In this document: positions 15,853 through 25,502 of the stretch, piece by piece
Position numbering within the stretch: the stretch's first letter is position 1
How the letters are laid out: each line of letters opens with the position of its first letter
Source of the DNA: Microbacterium sp. CBA3102
GTDB lineage: Bacteria > Actinomycetota > Actinomycetes > Actinomycetales > Microbacteriaceae
DNA: 64,000 nt
Direction of reading: 5' to 3'
NCBI RefSeq assembly: GCF_007954505.1
Contig: NZ_CP042412.1
Span: 1,054,001-1,118,000, forward strand
Notes under the pieces: model-generated
Databases searched by the model: none
What the model was told of the DNA's origin: nothing
The model's input: the letters and a program-made list of their open reading frames with translations, nothing else
Program-made: the position numbers and the translations under genes

Positions 15853-18504
15853 TCAACCGGCCGGGGTCAGCACCAGGGTGTCGACGGTCGCCCCTGTGAC
15901 GGCCTTCTCGGTGAAGGCCCACGGCGTCTGCACGCCGGCGGCCCAGTCCTCGGTCTGGTCGGTGTAGTTCGCGTGGAAGGCGTGGCCGGACGCCCCGGTG
16001 AGGTGGTTCCAGGTCGACGCATCGAAGTCCGAGAGGTCGACGACCATGCGCATCGAGGGCACCGTCGTCGTCGCGTACGAGACGCCGAGCGCCCATCCGG
16101 TCGCGTTCACCACGGACGCTCCGCCGCCCACGGGGAACGGGCCCCGGTTGAACAGCGCTTCGATCGGCGCGATGCCGGAGGAGCCGAGGGTGTCGCTCGT
16201 GAGGGTGATCGCGTGGAGGTCGCCCCAGTTCCACCGCAGGACGTCTTCACCCTGCAGCGCGGAGAGCTCCTCGTAGGCCTGTTCCGCCGAGAGCTTCAGC
16301 ATGGAGTCCATCCCGTCGACGCCGAGCGCTGTGTTGGTCCACAGCGGGTCGGACGGGTCCTCGAACAAGTCGGCCACCACCGTGAAGAGCCGGCCCTGCC
16401 CGTCGATGGGGAGCGGCTGTTCACGTTCGGCGAAGATGTTCTGCACGAGGTTCGACCAGAGCACGTTGGCATAGGCGGCCGCGGCGGAGGATGCCGAGTT
16501 CTGGGCGTCCCACGTGGTCAGCAGTTCCACGGCTTCCTTCGGGCCGGCTCCGCTCACCTCGACGTCGCCCATCACGGTCACGAGGTGCTTGCCGATCCAC
16601 ATCTCGTTGTCCATCTGGATGTCGCGCATGTCCTGGGCGGTCAGCGGAGCGGCCGCCGCGCGTCGTTCGATCAGGTGCGCGATGCGCGCCGCCCGGTACC
16701 CGTAGTCCCAGTCGCGGGAGAGGAAGTAGGAGTAGTCATCCGCCACGATCGCGTTGTTCGCGGTCACGATGTACCCCGAGCTGGGGTTGTACGACACCGG
16801 CAGTTCCTCGAACGGGATGTACCCGGTCCAGTCGTAGCTGCTGTCCCATCCTGGCTGCGGCATCCACCCGTCGCCGGCGCCCCGGATCGGGAGTCGGCCG
16901 GGCGTCTGGTAGCCGATGTTGCCCTCCGTGTCGGCGTAGATCAGGTTCTGGGCCGGCACGTCGAAGAGGGACGCGGCGTAGCGGAAGTCCTCGAAGTCCT
17001 GCGCAGTGCCCAGGGCGAAGATCGCGGTCGCTGTCGTGCCCGGGTCGAGGGCGGTCCAGCGCAGGCTGACCGCGTACTCGGCGTCGTCCTCTGCGCCGGG
17101 CGCGGGAGTGGTGGCACCACCGGCGTCGAGGGCGGGTGCGGGGTCGTCGGCGATCGCTGTGAAGTCGTCGGTGAGCCCCGAGATGATCGGCCCGTGCACG
17201 GTCGAGCGGATGGTCAACTCGATGTCGTCGGAGCCGGCGACCTTGATCGTCTCGGTGCGCTGCTCGAGCGGTACCAGCTTCCCGTCGCGCCAGTACTCGT
17301 CGCCGACGACGCGCTCGACGTAGAGGTCGGTGACATCTGTCGTGAGGTTGGTGAAGCCCCAGGCGACCTGGCTGTTGTGCCCGATCACGATGCCGGGCAA
17401 TCCCGAGAACGAGAAGCCGCTGACGTCGAACGGGCAGTCGTCGTCCACGGTCGAGCAGGTGAGCTGCACCTGGTACCAGACCGAAGGGAGGGAGGCGCCG
17501 AGGTGCGGATCATTCGCCAGCAACGGTGCACCGCTCTCGGTGAGGTCGCCGGAGACCACCCAGGAGTTCGAGCCGATCCCCTCGCCCACATCGCCGACGA
17601 GTTCGCTCGCCGCCTCGATGACGCTCGACGTCTCGGTCCACTCGATCGTCGTGGTCGCCTGCTGGATCTGGCCCTCGGTCTCGGGGAGCGTGTAGGCGGC
17701 GGGCTCCGCGCCGGTGTCGAGAGTCGGCACCGTGGAGATCTTGGGGACGATCACCGGATTCTCGTCGAACGGATAGTCGGGGTAGAGCTGCGCGAGCAGG
17801 TCGCCGGTCTCGGTGGTCGTCTCGTCGGCCTCGCTCGACTCGGCGGCGAGGAGCGAGCGCTCGGTCTCGTTCTCGATGTTGCCCCGGAGGTCCCAGGCCA
17901 TCGCCTTGAGCCAGGCGACCGAGTCGGCGGGTTCCCACGGCTCGGGTGCGTAGTCCGGGTTCTGTATGCCGAGAACTGCATATTCAAGCGACAGCTCCGC
18001 TCCGGAGCGGGAAGCGAGGTAGGCGTTGACCCCGTCGGCGTAGGCCTCGTAGTAACCGCGCGTGGTGTCGTCCATCGCCTCGACCTCGGCCTCGGCGACG
18101 TCGCGCCAGCCGAGGGTGCGCAGGAACGCATCGGTCGCGGCCTGCGACTCCCCGAACATCTCCGCGACTCGGCCCGCGGTCACGTGGCGGCGGAAGTCCA
18201 TCTCGAAGAACCGGTCCTGGGCGTGCACGAAGCCCTGGGCATAGAAGAGGTCGTCGGTGGAGTCCGCCGTGATCGTCGGGATGCCGCGGGCGTCTCGCTG
18301 CACCGTGACCTCGGCCTGGAGCCCATCGAGCTCCAGTGTGCCGGCTGTCTGCGGGAAGGAGCGTTGGATCGTCCAGGTCACGAAGAACGCCGCGGCCACG
18401 GCGACCACGACGACAGCGGCCACCACCAGGAACGCGATGCGTCCGATCCGGACTCCCAGGGAGGGGCGTGCGGGTGCGGCGGATGCCTGTGAATCGGTCG
18501 TCAT
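15853..18504 (-). CDS. Penicillin acylase family protein (membrane-anchored Ntn hydrolase)
   Basis: An 883-residue precursor. One transmembrane helix at residues 24-48 anchors it outside the cell. The alpha-chain region contains the family pattern DLFYAQGFVHAQDRFFEMDF. The autocatalytic nucleophile is the Ser in GIGSNSWVVSGDL (about residue 312), which would become the N-terminus of the beta chain. The oxyanion Asn and conserved LLANDPHLGASLPSVWYQ follow, and a second typical segment IGYQTPGRLPIR is near 545. Length and order are normal for the family. The real substrate (beta-lactam, acyl-homoserine lactone or other amide) cannot be told. An acylase of this type may quench quorum signals; that is only a possibility. 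Confidence 0.93.
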   Translation of the reverse strand: MTTDSQASAAPARPSLGVRIGRIAFLVVAAVVVVAVAAAFFVTWTIQRSFPQTAGTLELDGLQAEVTVQRDARGIPTITADSTDDLFYAQGFVHAQDRFFEMDFRRHVTAGRVAEMFGESQAATDAFLRTLGWRDVAEAEVEAMDDTTRGYYEAYADGVNAYLASRSGAELSLEYAVLGIQNPDYAPEPWEPADSVAWLKAMAWDLRGNIENETERSLLAAESSEADETTTETGDLLAQLYPDYPFDENPVIVPKISTVPTLDTGAEPAAYTLPETEGQIQQATTTIEWTETSSVIEAASELVGDVGEGIGSNSWVVSGDLTESGAPLLANDPHLGASLPSVWYQVQLTCSTVDDDCPFDVSGFSFSGLPGIVIGHNSQVAWGFTNLTTDVTDLYVERVVGDEYWRDGKLVPLEQRTETIKVAGSDDIELTIRSTVHGPIISGLTDDFTAIADDPAPALDAGGATTPAPGAEDDAEYAVSLRWTALDPGTTATAIFALGTAQDFEDFRYAASLFDVPAQNLIYADTEGNIGYQTPGRLPIRGAGDGWMPQPGWDSSYDWTGYIPFEELPVSYNPSSGYIVTANNAIVADDYSYFLSRDWDYGYRAARIAHLIERRAAAAPLTAQDMRDIQMDNEMWIGKHLVTVMGDVEVSGAGPKEAVELLTTWDAQNSASSAAAAYANVLWSNLVQNIFAEREQPLPIDGQGRLFTVVADLFEDPSDPLWTNTALGVDGMDSMLKLSAEQAYEELSALQGEDVLRWNWGDLHAITLTSDTLGSSGIAPIEALFNRGPFPVGGGASVVNATGWALGVSYATTTVPSMRMVVDLSDFDASTWNHLTGASGHAFHANYTDQTEDWAAGVQTPWAFTEKAVTGATVDTLVLTPAG

Positions 18505-18594
18505 CGTCGAGAACTCTTTCGGGTAGACATGTGGAACTCAGTCCCATCGAGCCCCAGTGCGCGTATCAGGGTCGCGCCTTCGCATCATATCCGG

Positions 18595-18634
18595 CCGGGC
18601 GCTCGTCACGGCGTGTCCCGCGACGAACGCCCGG
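18595..18634 (-). terminator. Hairpin after the YhgE operon
   Basis: Arms CCGGGCGCTCGTC (18595-18607) and GACGAACGCCCGG (18622-18634) pair at 12 of 13 positions, directly after the stop of the YhgE/Pip gene. There is no U-rich tail, which is usual for high-GC actinobacteria. Confidence 0.55.
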
Positions 18635-18639
18635 GATCG

Positions 18640-20475
18640 TCAGCCGATCAAGCTCGGTTGCAGGTCGCGCAGGGTTCGCCGGTGGGTCATGCGCGTCACC
18701 CCGATCATCGCCAGCAGCAGCGCACCGGCGAGCCAGGCTCCGAGGACCAGCAGATCCCACCCGGCGCGTGCGTAGTCTCCGCCGTACATGAGCTGCCTCA
18801 TCGCGTCGACCACGTAGCCCAGGGGGAGGACGTGATGGAGGGCGGCGAGGGGGCCGGGCAGCGTCTGCCAGGGGAACGTCCCTCCCGCGGTGACCAGCTG
18901 CAGCACCATCAGCACCAGGCCGAGGAACTGCCCGACCGACCCGAGCCAGACATTGAGCGCGAGGATGATCGCCGCGAAGGTGGCCGAGGCGAACATCATC
19001 ACACCGAGGGTGCCGAGCGGGTGGTCGAAGGTGAAGCCGAGGGTGATGGCCAGGATGCCCATGAGCCCGACCATCTGCACGCCGCCCAGCATCGCGGGGG
19101 TCAGCCACCCGGCCAGCGTGATGCGGATGGGCGAGTGCAGGGCGGTGATCGCGCGCCGAGAGATCGGCTTCACGATCAGGAACAGTGCGTAGATGCCGAT
19201 CCAGGCCGAGAGCGCGGCGAAGAACGGTGCGAGGCCGGCGCCGTAGTCCTCCGCGGACGCGACCTTGTCGCTCGACACCTTCACGGGGTCCGCGATCGTA
19301 TCGGCCTGCAGTGTCCGCAGCTCCGGTGTCGAGGACGGGATCGCGTCGACGCCGGCGGACAGCCCGTCGCGCAGCTCCGTCGTTCCGGATGCGAGCGTCG
19401 CGAGCCCGTCCCGCAGTTGGACCGCGCCGGTGTTGGCGGCCGAAGCTCCGGTCGCGACCGTGCCGGCCCCCGATGCGAGATCGGCGGCACCGGACGCCAG
19501 GGATGCGGCGCCGTCGGCGAGCTGGTCGACTTTGCCGACCGCGCTCTGCACCTGCGCGTTGCCCTCCTCCAGGCGGGAGCCCAGCGGGTCGAGCGTGGCC
19601 AGGACCTGGTCGATCTCCTCCGGGGTGAGACCCCGCTCCGTCAGGGCGTTCGCGATGTCGGTGCGCACCTGCGGGAGGGCGTTGGTCGCCTGCTGGACTG
19701 CCGCGCCGGCACGGTCGGCGACGTCCGCCAACTGGCGGTTCCCCGCGCTGACCTGCTGTGCGCCGCTCGCGAGCGTCTGCGCTCCTGCCGCGAGTTGAGC
19801 GGTGCCGTCCGCGAGTTTGGCGGTGCCGTCTGCGAGCGTGGAGCTCCCCGTCGCGGCCGTCCCCGCGCCGTCCGCGAGCTGCGTGGCCCCCTCCGTCGCG
19901 GTGACGAGGTTGTCGCGCACGTCACTGAGGCCGGTGAGCAGTCGCTCGGCCGCCTGGCTCCCGACCATCTCAGCCACCGAGCTGCGGATCTTCTCGACGG
20001 CCTGGGTACCCATCGACGAGGCGAGATAGTTGTTCGCGTCGTTGGTCTCGAGGACGATCCGTGCTTGGTGGGGGTCCGTGCCGGCGGCGGAGGTCAGTGC
20101 GGTGGAGAAGTCCGCCGGAATGGTCACGGTGAAGTCGACGGCACCCGTCCGCAGTGCCTCGGAGGCGTCGTCCGCCGTCATCCGCTGCCAGTCGAAGGCG
20201 TTGCCCTCGAGGAGGTTCTCGGCCACATCCTCGCCGTAGTTCACATCTTCGCCGGTCGCCGGCTCGGTGCCGCTGGTGGGGGCGGGCGCACCGGCGTCGT
20301 CGACGACCAGAGCGACGGGAACCTCGGGGAACTTGGCATACGGGTCCTGGTTCGCCCAAAGGTAGAGGCCGCCGTAGAGGATCGGCACGCAGATCAGCGC
20401 GACCAGGGCGAGGATCCCCATCCTGCTCGCAGTCAGTCGCCGCAGCTCGGCGGCGATCATGGCGGGAACCTTCAT
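18640..20475 (-). CDS. YhgE/Pip family membrane protein
   Basis: A 611-residue protein with the two-part plan of YhgE/Pip proteins: an N-terminal helix (MGILALVALICVPILYGGLY, residues 19-38), a large extracellular domain, and a C-terminal block of six helices resembling ABC-2 permeases. The extracellular part contains a long Gly/Ala-rich tandem repeat of the form (L)A-D/S-G-T/A about residues 215-350, typical of this family. It overlaps the pseudo-ATPase gene by 4 bases and is third in the TetR operon. The ABC-2-like core suggests export of a lipid, siderophore or peptide; phage-receptor and type VII secretion roles are known for relatives. The function here is not determined. Confidence 0.9.
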   Translation of the reverse strand: MKVPAMIAAELRRLTASRMGILALVALICVPILYGGLYLWANQDPYAKFPEVPVALVVDDAGAPAPTSGTEPATGEDVNYGEDVAENLLEGNAFDWQRMTADDASEALRTGAVDFTVTIPADFSTALTSAAGTDPHQARIVLETNDANNYLASSMGTQAVEKIRSSVAEMVGSQAAERLLTGLSDVRDNLVTATEGATQLADGAGTAATGSSTLADGTAKLADGTAQLAAGAQTLASGAQQVSAGNRQLADVADRAGAAVQQATNALPQVRTDIANALTERGLTPEEIDQVLATLDPLGSRLEEGNAQVQSAVGKVDQLADGAASLASGAADLASGAGTVATGASAANTGAVQLRDGLATLASGTTELRDGLSAGVDAIPSSTPELRTLQADTIADPVKVSSDKVASAEDYGAGLAPFFAALSAWIGIYALFLIVKPISRRAITALHSPIRITLAGWLTPAMLGGVQMVGLMGILAITLGFTFDHPLGTLGVMMFASATFAAIILALNVWLGSVGQFLGLVLMVLQLVTAGGTFPWQTLPGPLAALHHVLPLGYVVDAMRQLMYGGDYARAGWDLLVLGAWLAGALLLAMIGVTRMTHRRTLRDLQPSLIG

Positions 20476-21329
20476 CGCCCACCTCCGTTCTCTGTGGGGT
20501 CCTCGTGCAGGGGAAGCGGGGTGTCCGCGTCATGGTTCGTGGCGTCCGCCGACACGCCAAATGCAGGACCTTCTGCCCCGTCCGGTCCGACATCTGGTGT
20601 GTCGGCCACCAGCCCGGGTTCGGGTCCGGGGTCGGGCTCGGGCTCGGGTTCGGGGTCCGGTCCGGGGTCGGGTTCGGGCGCGGGCGCGGGTGTGGGAAGC
20701 GGATCGACGGGTCCGGAGGCGTTGATCGCATCGAACTCGTGCATCCGCTCCAGAGCGACCGCTGCCGAGCCGCCGACGATCACGAGCATCGCGTAGCCAC
20801 GGTCGGCGAACTCCCCGGCGATGCGCCACCAGCCGTCCGGACGTCCGCCGTGCCGGTCGGGGGAGACGAGGACCAGGCCCTCGACGCCTTCGCGCAACAC
20901 GGCGAGTTCGCACAGGATGCGCACGCGGGCGGCAGGATCGATGTTCCCGATCGGCACCGAGGCGAGCTCACCGAACCCCAACCGGGCGAGCCAGCGCCGT
21001 GCGTGCAGTGGTGTGGCGCCGACGCCGGCGAACATGAGCTCTTCGCCCACGACGCCGGCGAGCGTGATGTCGGGATGCGGATCGCTGACATCCGGGGCAT
21101 CGACCAGCGCGAGGTGCCGGCGCAGCGCCTTCGGGTCGGTTGTACCGTCGATGCTCACCCGTCCGGTGTCGGGGCGCATGCGGCCGCTCGCGATCAGTCC
21201 GAGCACGGTCGGACGCTGTTCGGTCTCGGCGAGGGCGAAGCGCACGGCACCGGTGTGGAATTCCAACGACGTCGCGGGAAGGGCCTGACCGCCGCGTCCT
21301 TTGCTCACGTCCTGCAGGGCGATCTTCAT
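20472..21329 (-). CDS. Degenerate ABC ATPase-like protein lacking Walker A
   Basis: A 285-residue protein with ABC-ATPase length and layout but no P-loop. Where GxxGxGKST is expected there is ALAETEQRPTVLGLIASGRM. A Q-loop-like region and a Walker-B-like stretch VEGLVLVSPD with no following Glu can be traced. The last 75 residues are a low-complexity Pro/Asp/Glu tail (PDPGPDPEPEPEPDPGPEPG) followed by an in-frame 59-bp palindromic element (residues 242-261). It sits between TetR and YhgE/Pip with overlaps on both sides. It probably acts as a non-catalytic partner of the YhgE protein; loss of ATPase activity is inferred from the missing motifs. Confidence 0.7.
   Translation of the reverse strand: MKIALQDVSKGRGGQALPATSLEFHTGAVRFALAETEQRPTVLGLIASGRMRPDTGRVSIDGTTDPKALRRHLALVDAPDVSDPHPDITLAGVVGEELMFAGVGATPLHARRWLARLGFGELASVPIGNIDPAARVRILCELAVLREGVEGLVLVSPDRHGGRPDGWWRIAGEFADRGYAMLVIVGGSAAVALERMHEFDAINASGPVDPLPTPAPAPEPDPGPDPEPEPEPDPGPEPGLVADTPDVGPDGAEGPAFGVSADATNHDADTPLPLHEDPTENGGGR
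20548..20606. repeat. 59-bp palindromic element inside a coding region (copy 1)
   Basis: Arms 20548-20569 and 20585-20606 pair at 18 of 22 positions; the right arm contains CCGACATCTGGTGTGTCGG. On the minus strand it is read in frame as ADTPDVG, a nine-residue middle, then GVSA. An identical-length element in the same frame lies in the lactonase gene at 40085-40143. Confidence 0.85.
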
Positions 21330-21961
21330 GCGCGGGCCGTCCGATCTGCGGGTGCGGTGGCGTCGATGTCGGGGTGAGCGGTGAGGAGGTCGTCGATTTC
21401 ACGCCAGGAAAGTCCGGCGATGCTCAGCACGGTGCGCACGGCGACGTCGGCCGCGTCGGAGCTGGTGGCATCCGTGCGCGAGACGACGGTGCGGGCCATC
21501 TCCTCGATCAAGCGTGCGAGCGTGGGCGCGGCGAGATCCGTGCGGAAGCTCCCGTCCTCCTGGCCGCGGCGCACGAGGTCGGCGACGGTGCGACGCAGGG
21601 GTGCGAGTGCCGCCGCGGTGTGTTCCACATGCGTCTCATCGAGCGCGAGTGCCGCAGCGAGGTGCACGTGCGCCGCCTCGTGCCAGAGCCGCGCGGCGAG
21701 GCGGGCGAGGGTGATCCGGGCATCCTCGTCATCGATCGAGGCGGCGATCGAGTTGAATCGTTGTGCTCCGGTCGAGATGAGCTCGCGGATCAGGGCGTCG
21801 CGATCGTCGAAGTGCCCGTAGAGCGTGCGACGGGAGAGGCCCGCGGTGCGTGCGATGACATCGATCGAGGCATAGGGGTCGACCGCCAGGGTCGACCGTG
21901 CGGCGGCGAGGATGACGGCGCGATTCTCGACGGCGTCGCGACGGGGTGCACGAGTTGTCAT
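21326..21961 (-). CDS. TetR-family regulator of the YhgE operon
   Basis: A 211-residue regulator. The TetR N-terminal helix-turn-helix is at residues 15-60 (IDVIARTAGLSRRTLYGHFD). The remainder is an all-helical ligand/dimer domain. Its stop overlaps the start of the pseudo-ATPase gene by 4 bases, and that gene overlaps YhgE, so three genes form one unit. A perfect 16-base palindrome 19 bases upstream of its start is the probable operator, implying autoregulation of the whole operon. Confidence 0.93.
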   Translation of the reverse strand: MTTRAPRRDAVENRAVILAAARSTLAVDPYASIDVIARTAGLSRRTLYGHFDDRDALIRELISTGAQRFNSIAASIDDEDARITLARLAARLWHEAAHVHLAAALALDETHVEHTAAALAPLRRTVADLVRRGQEDGSFRTDLAAPTLARLIEEMARTVVSRTDATSSDAADVAVRTVLSIAGLSWREIDDLLTAHPDIDATAPADRTARA

Positions 21962-21979
21962 CGGTCCAGGATACGATCA

Positions 21980-21995
21980 TGCACACTAGTGTGCA
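21980..21995. promoter_or_regulatory. TetR operator palindrome
   Basis: TGCACACTAGTGTGCA is a perfect 16-base palindrome just upstream of the TetR start, overlapping the likely promoter region. Size and symmetry suit a TetR dimer. Confidence 0.75.
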
Positions 21996-22060
21996 AGATA
22001 GAGGGTGGATTCGAAGTCGGCTCTCAGGATCGCCGCCCCGCGGGCATGGCTCGGCCCCGC

Positions 22061-22344
22061 AGGTATGGCTCGTCCCACATGCATGACTGCTCCCCGGATG
22101 CATGAGCGATCCGGATGGGCCGGTCATGCATTCGTCGCCGGATCATGCAGGTGCGCGGCAAACCCGAGTGCGGCGCGGCAGGTATGGCTCGGCCCGCAGG
22201 TATGGCTCGTCCCACATGCATGACTGCTCCCCGGATGCATGAGCGATCCGGATGGGCCGGTCATGCATTCGTCGCCGGATCATGCAGGTGCGCGGCAAAC
22301 CCGCGTGCGGCGCAGACCCGCGTGCGGCGCAGACCCGAGTGCGT
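22061..22344. repeat. 137-bp tandem duplication plus 17-bp tandem repeats in the TetR-argG gap
   Basis: The 410-base gap 21962-22371 has no supported gene. From 22061 the sequence repeats at a 137-base offset; the core of each copy is a 78-base palindromic element (22076-22153 and 22213-22290, apparently identical) that starts CACATGCATGAC and ends GATCATGCAGGTG. Each is followed by a GCGCGGCAAACCCG segment. After copy 2 there are two full 17-base units ACCCGCGTGCGGCGCAG (22299-22332) and a partial third. A diverged 78-base relative is at 34662-34739. Open frames here are only repeats read through (CMTAPRMHERSGWAGHAF) and are not called as genes. Confidence 0.9.
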
Positions 22345-22371
22345 GCTGGGCCCCGGGTCAGGCGTCCGGGA

Positions 22372-23880
<1,509 letters not shown>

Positions 23881-24297
23881 TCAGGCGAGGAGGACCTCCA
23901 CCCGGAGCGCGGCATACGTGCCCAGGGCGCGACGGTCGCACGTGAGTAGTGGGACGGCGGATTCCCGTGCGGCCAGGCCCACGAGTCCGTCGTACACCGA
24001 GCCCCCTGCGATGCCCGCCTCGGCGAAGGTGGTGATCGCAGCCGCCGCCGTCGTCGGCGAAAGCGGTGCGGAGGCGGGGAACGACCGGTCGATGATCTCC
24101 TGCGCGCGACCGGGGCTGACGCGCGCGGCGCCCGGCAGGCGCGTCAGCACCGAGTACGTCTCGACGGCCGCATGCCCGGCGAGCCCGATGACGCGACCGT
24201 GGGTGAGCTCGAGCATCCGTTCGTGTGCCGGGTGCCGGTCATGGACCAGCGCGATCGCGGCACTGGTGTCGAGGAGGAGATCAGCGCTGATCGGCAA
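23881..24297 (-). CDS. vapC: PIN-domain ribonuclease, VapC-type toxin
   Basis: A 138-residue PIN protein. The acidic residues of the active site are visible: Asp in LLLDTSAAIALVHD, Glu in HAAVETYSVL, Asp in VYDGLVGLAA, and Asp in LLTCDRRAL. The most sensible start is TTG at 24297, which overlaps the antitoxin gene by 17 bases; an upstream frame extension lies within the antitoxin gene. The pair is a type II toxin-antitoxin module, with the toxin cutting RNA unless bound by VapB. Chromosomal and adjacent to argG. Confidence 0.85.
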   Translation of the reverse strand: MPISADLLLDTSAAIALVHDRHPAHERMLELTHGRVIGLAGHAAVETYSVLTRLPGAARVSPGRAQEIIDRSFPASAPLSPTTAAAAITTFAEAGIAGGSVYDGLVGLAARESAVPLLTCDRRALGTYAALRVEVLLA

Positions 24298-24511
24298 GTC
24301 GGAGCTCCCGGATCTCGTCCACAGTGAGTGTCGGGCCGCCTGTGATGACGAGACGGCCATCCTTCTCGATGAGGTTGTCCGGAGCGTCGATCTCGATCCG
24401 GATGCCGTTGCCGTCGAGGAGGAGATCGACCGGGCCGGGGATCAATCCGACGCGCTCACGGAGCGCGGCCGGGATCACGATCCGCCCTGCCTTGTCCATG
24501 GTTGCTCTCAT
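24281..24511 (-). CDS. vapB: AbrB/MazE-type antitoxin, VapB
   Basis: A 76-residue antitoxin with an N-terminal swapped-hairpin AbrB DNA-binding domain (MDKAGRIVIPAALRERVGL, residues 5-23) and a C-terminal toxin-binding tail (TVDEIRELRLADQR). The ATG at 24511 gives a normal N-terminus. It is followed by overlapping vapC. A perfect palindrome lies 12 bases upstream of the start and is the probable autoregulatory site. Confidence 0.87.
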   Translation of the reverse strand: MRATMDKAGRIVIPAALRERVGLIPGPVDLLLDGNGIRIEIDAPDNLIEKDGRLVITGGPTLTVDEIRELRLADQR

Positions 24512-24522
24512 GCCATGACCGT

Positions 24523-24536
24523 ACCATTCGAATGGT
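24523..24536. promoter_or_regulatory. VapB operator palindrome
   Basis: ACCATTCGAATGGT is a perfect 14-base palindrome immediately upstream of the vapB start, where AbrB-type antitoxins normally bind to repress their own operon. Confidence 0.65.
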
Positions 24537-24611
24537 GGCAAACGAGTGCTTCATATCGGCGGCGGACGCGCAGGCAGCGTCAGTCGTCTCGTCCTCTCCT
24601 CGGCCGCTGGA

Positions 24612-24696
24612 GGCGAAAACGGAGGAGTGGCGGGCGCGGGGCGGCGTGTCGAGGCGCGACTCGCCGACGGACGCACGACACGTCTCCGTTTTGGCC
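24612..24696. repeat. Nested hairpin in the vapB-ZIP gap
   Basis: Outer arms GGCGAAAACGGAG (24612-24624) and CTCCGTTTTGGCC (24684-24696) pair at 12 of 13 positions; inside, CGTGTCG pairs with CGACACG. The 243-base gap 24512-24754 holds this element and the VapB operator but no gene. It could be a repeat of the palindromic type seen elsewhere or a structured leader. Confidence 0.6.
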
Positions 24697-24754
24697 GAAG
24701 TCGGAGCGGCGGGGAGGCCCCAGAGGTGCAAGAGTGGGCCGACGGAGGTCGGAC

Positions 24755-25471
24755 ATGGCGGACATGGGTGGAGCAATCCTGTGGGGTGCGGTCGCGGCGG
24801 CACCGCTGTTCATCGGTGCGGTGCTCGCGCTGCTCCGGAAGTGGCCGCCGCGGTGGCTCGGTATCGTCCTGGGCTTCGGCGCGGGCGCGCTGATGGCGTC
24901 GATCGCGTTCGAGCTCTGGGAGGAGGGGCTGGATCTCGCCGGCCCCATCCCCCTGGTGATCGGTGTCGCGGCCGGAGCGATCAGCTACTACATCGCCGAT
25001 CGCATCCTCGACGCCCGTGCCGCGAAGACCAAGGCCGAGGCGGGCGGCGGCCAGCTCGCGGTCGGAGCGCTGCTCGACGGCATCCCGGAGCAGCTCGTGC
25101 TCGGGATCGGCCTCGCCTCGGGGGAGCCGGTCAGCATCGCGCTCGTGGTCGCCATCCTGGTGTCGAACCTTCCCGAATCGATCGGCTCGGCCGCTGACCT
25201 GCTCGAAGGCGGGATGGCGAAGTCCCGGGTGCTCCTGCTGTGGGCGGGCGTCGCCGTGATCTGCGCGCTCGCGACGGTTGCCGGATTCGGGCTGGCGAGC
25301 GTGACCGGGGATGACTTCCGCTCGGCGGCGAGCGGCTTCGCGGCCGGTGCGCTGTTGGTGATGCTCGTGGACTCGATGATCCCCGAGGCGCAGTCGAAGG
25401 CGAAGGAGTCCACGGGCCTCGCGACCGTGCTGGGGTTCGCGCTCGCCGCAGGGCTGGCCCTGGCGAGCTGA
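24755..25471 (+). CDS. ZIP-family-like metal transporter
   Basis: A 238-residue membrane protein with about eight helices and the ZIP arrangement. In helix 4 the usual HNxPEG is replaced by DGIPEQLVLGIGL, and in helix 5 the metal site reads SNLPESIGSAADLLEG; so the conserved Pro and Glu remain but the His residues are missing. The ATG at 24755 follows GGAGG at a good spacing; the much longer open frame upstream is non-hydrophobic and runs through the repeat. It either carries an altered metal site or transports something else. Alone in its unit. Confidence 0.75.
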   Translation: MADMGGAILWGAVAAAPLFIGAVLALLRKWPPRWLGIVLGFGAGALMASIAFELWEEGLDLAGPIPLVIGVAAGAISYYIADRILDARAAKTKAEAGGGQLAVGALLDGIPEQLVLGIGLASGEPVSIALVVAILVSNLPESIGSAADLLEGGMAKSRVLLLWAGVAVICALATVAGFGLASVTGDDFRSAASGFAAGALLVMLVDSMIPEAQSKAKESTGLATVLGFALAAGLALAS

Positions 25472-25502
25472 CGACGCGCGGCGAACACCCCGCCGCCGGC
25501 GA

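Noticed and set aside
15787..18492. A 901-codon open frame on the plus strand opposite the penicillin acylase gene.
   Set aside because: It is exactly antisense to a gene with clear motifs, is His/Arg/Gly-rich without domains, and is explained by high GC and codon bias.
22061..22344. Possible CRISPR array at the repeats near 22.1 kb, and also near 63.6 kb.
   Set aside because: Only two to three units, no unique spacers of even length, and no cas genes in the window.
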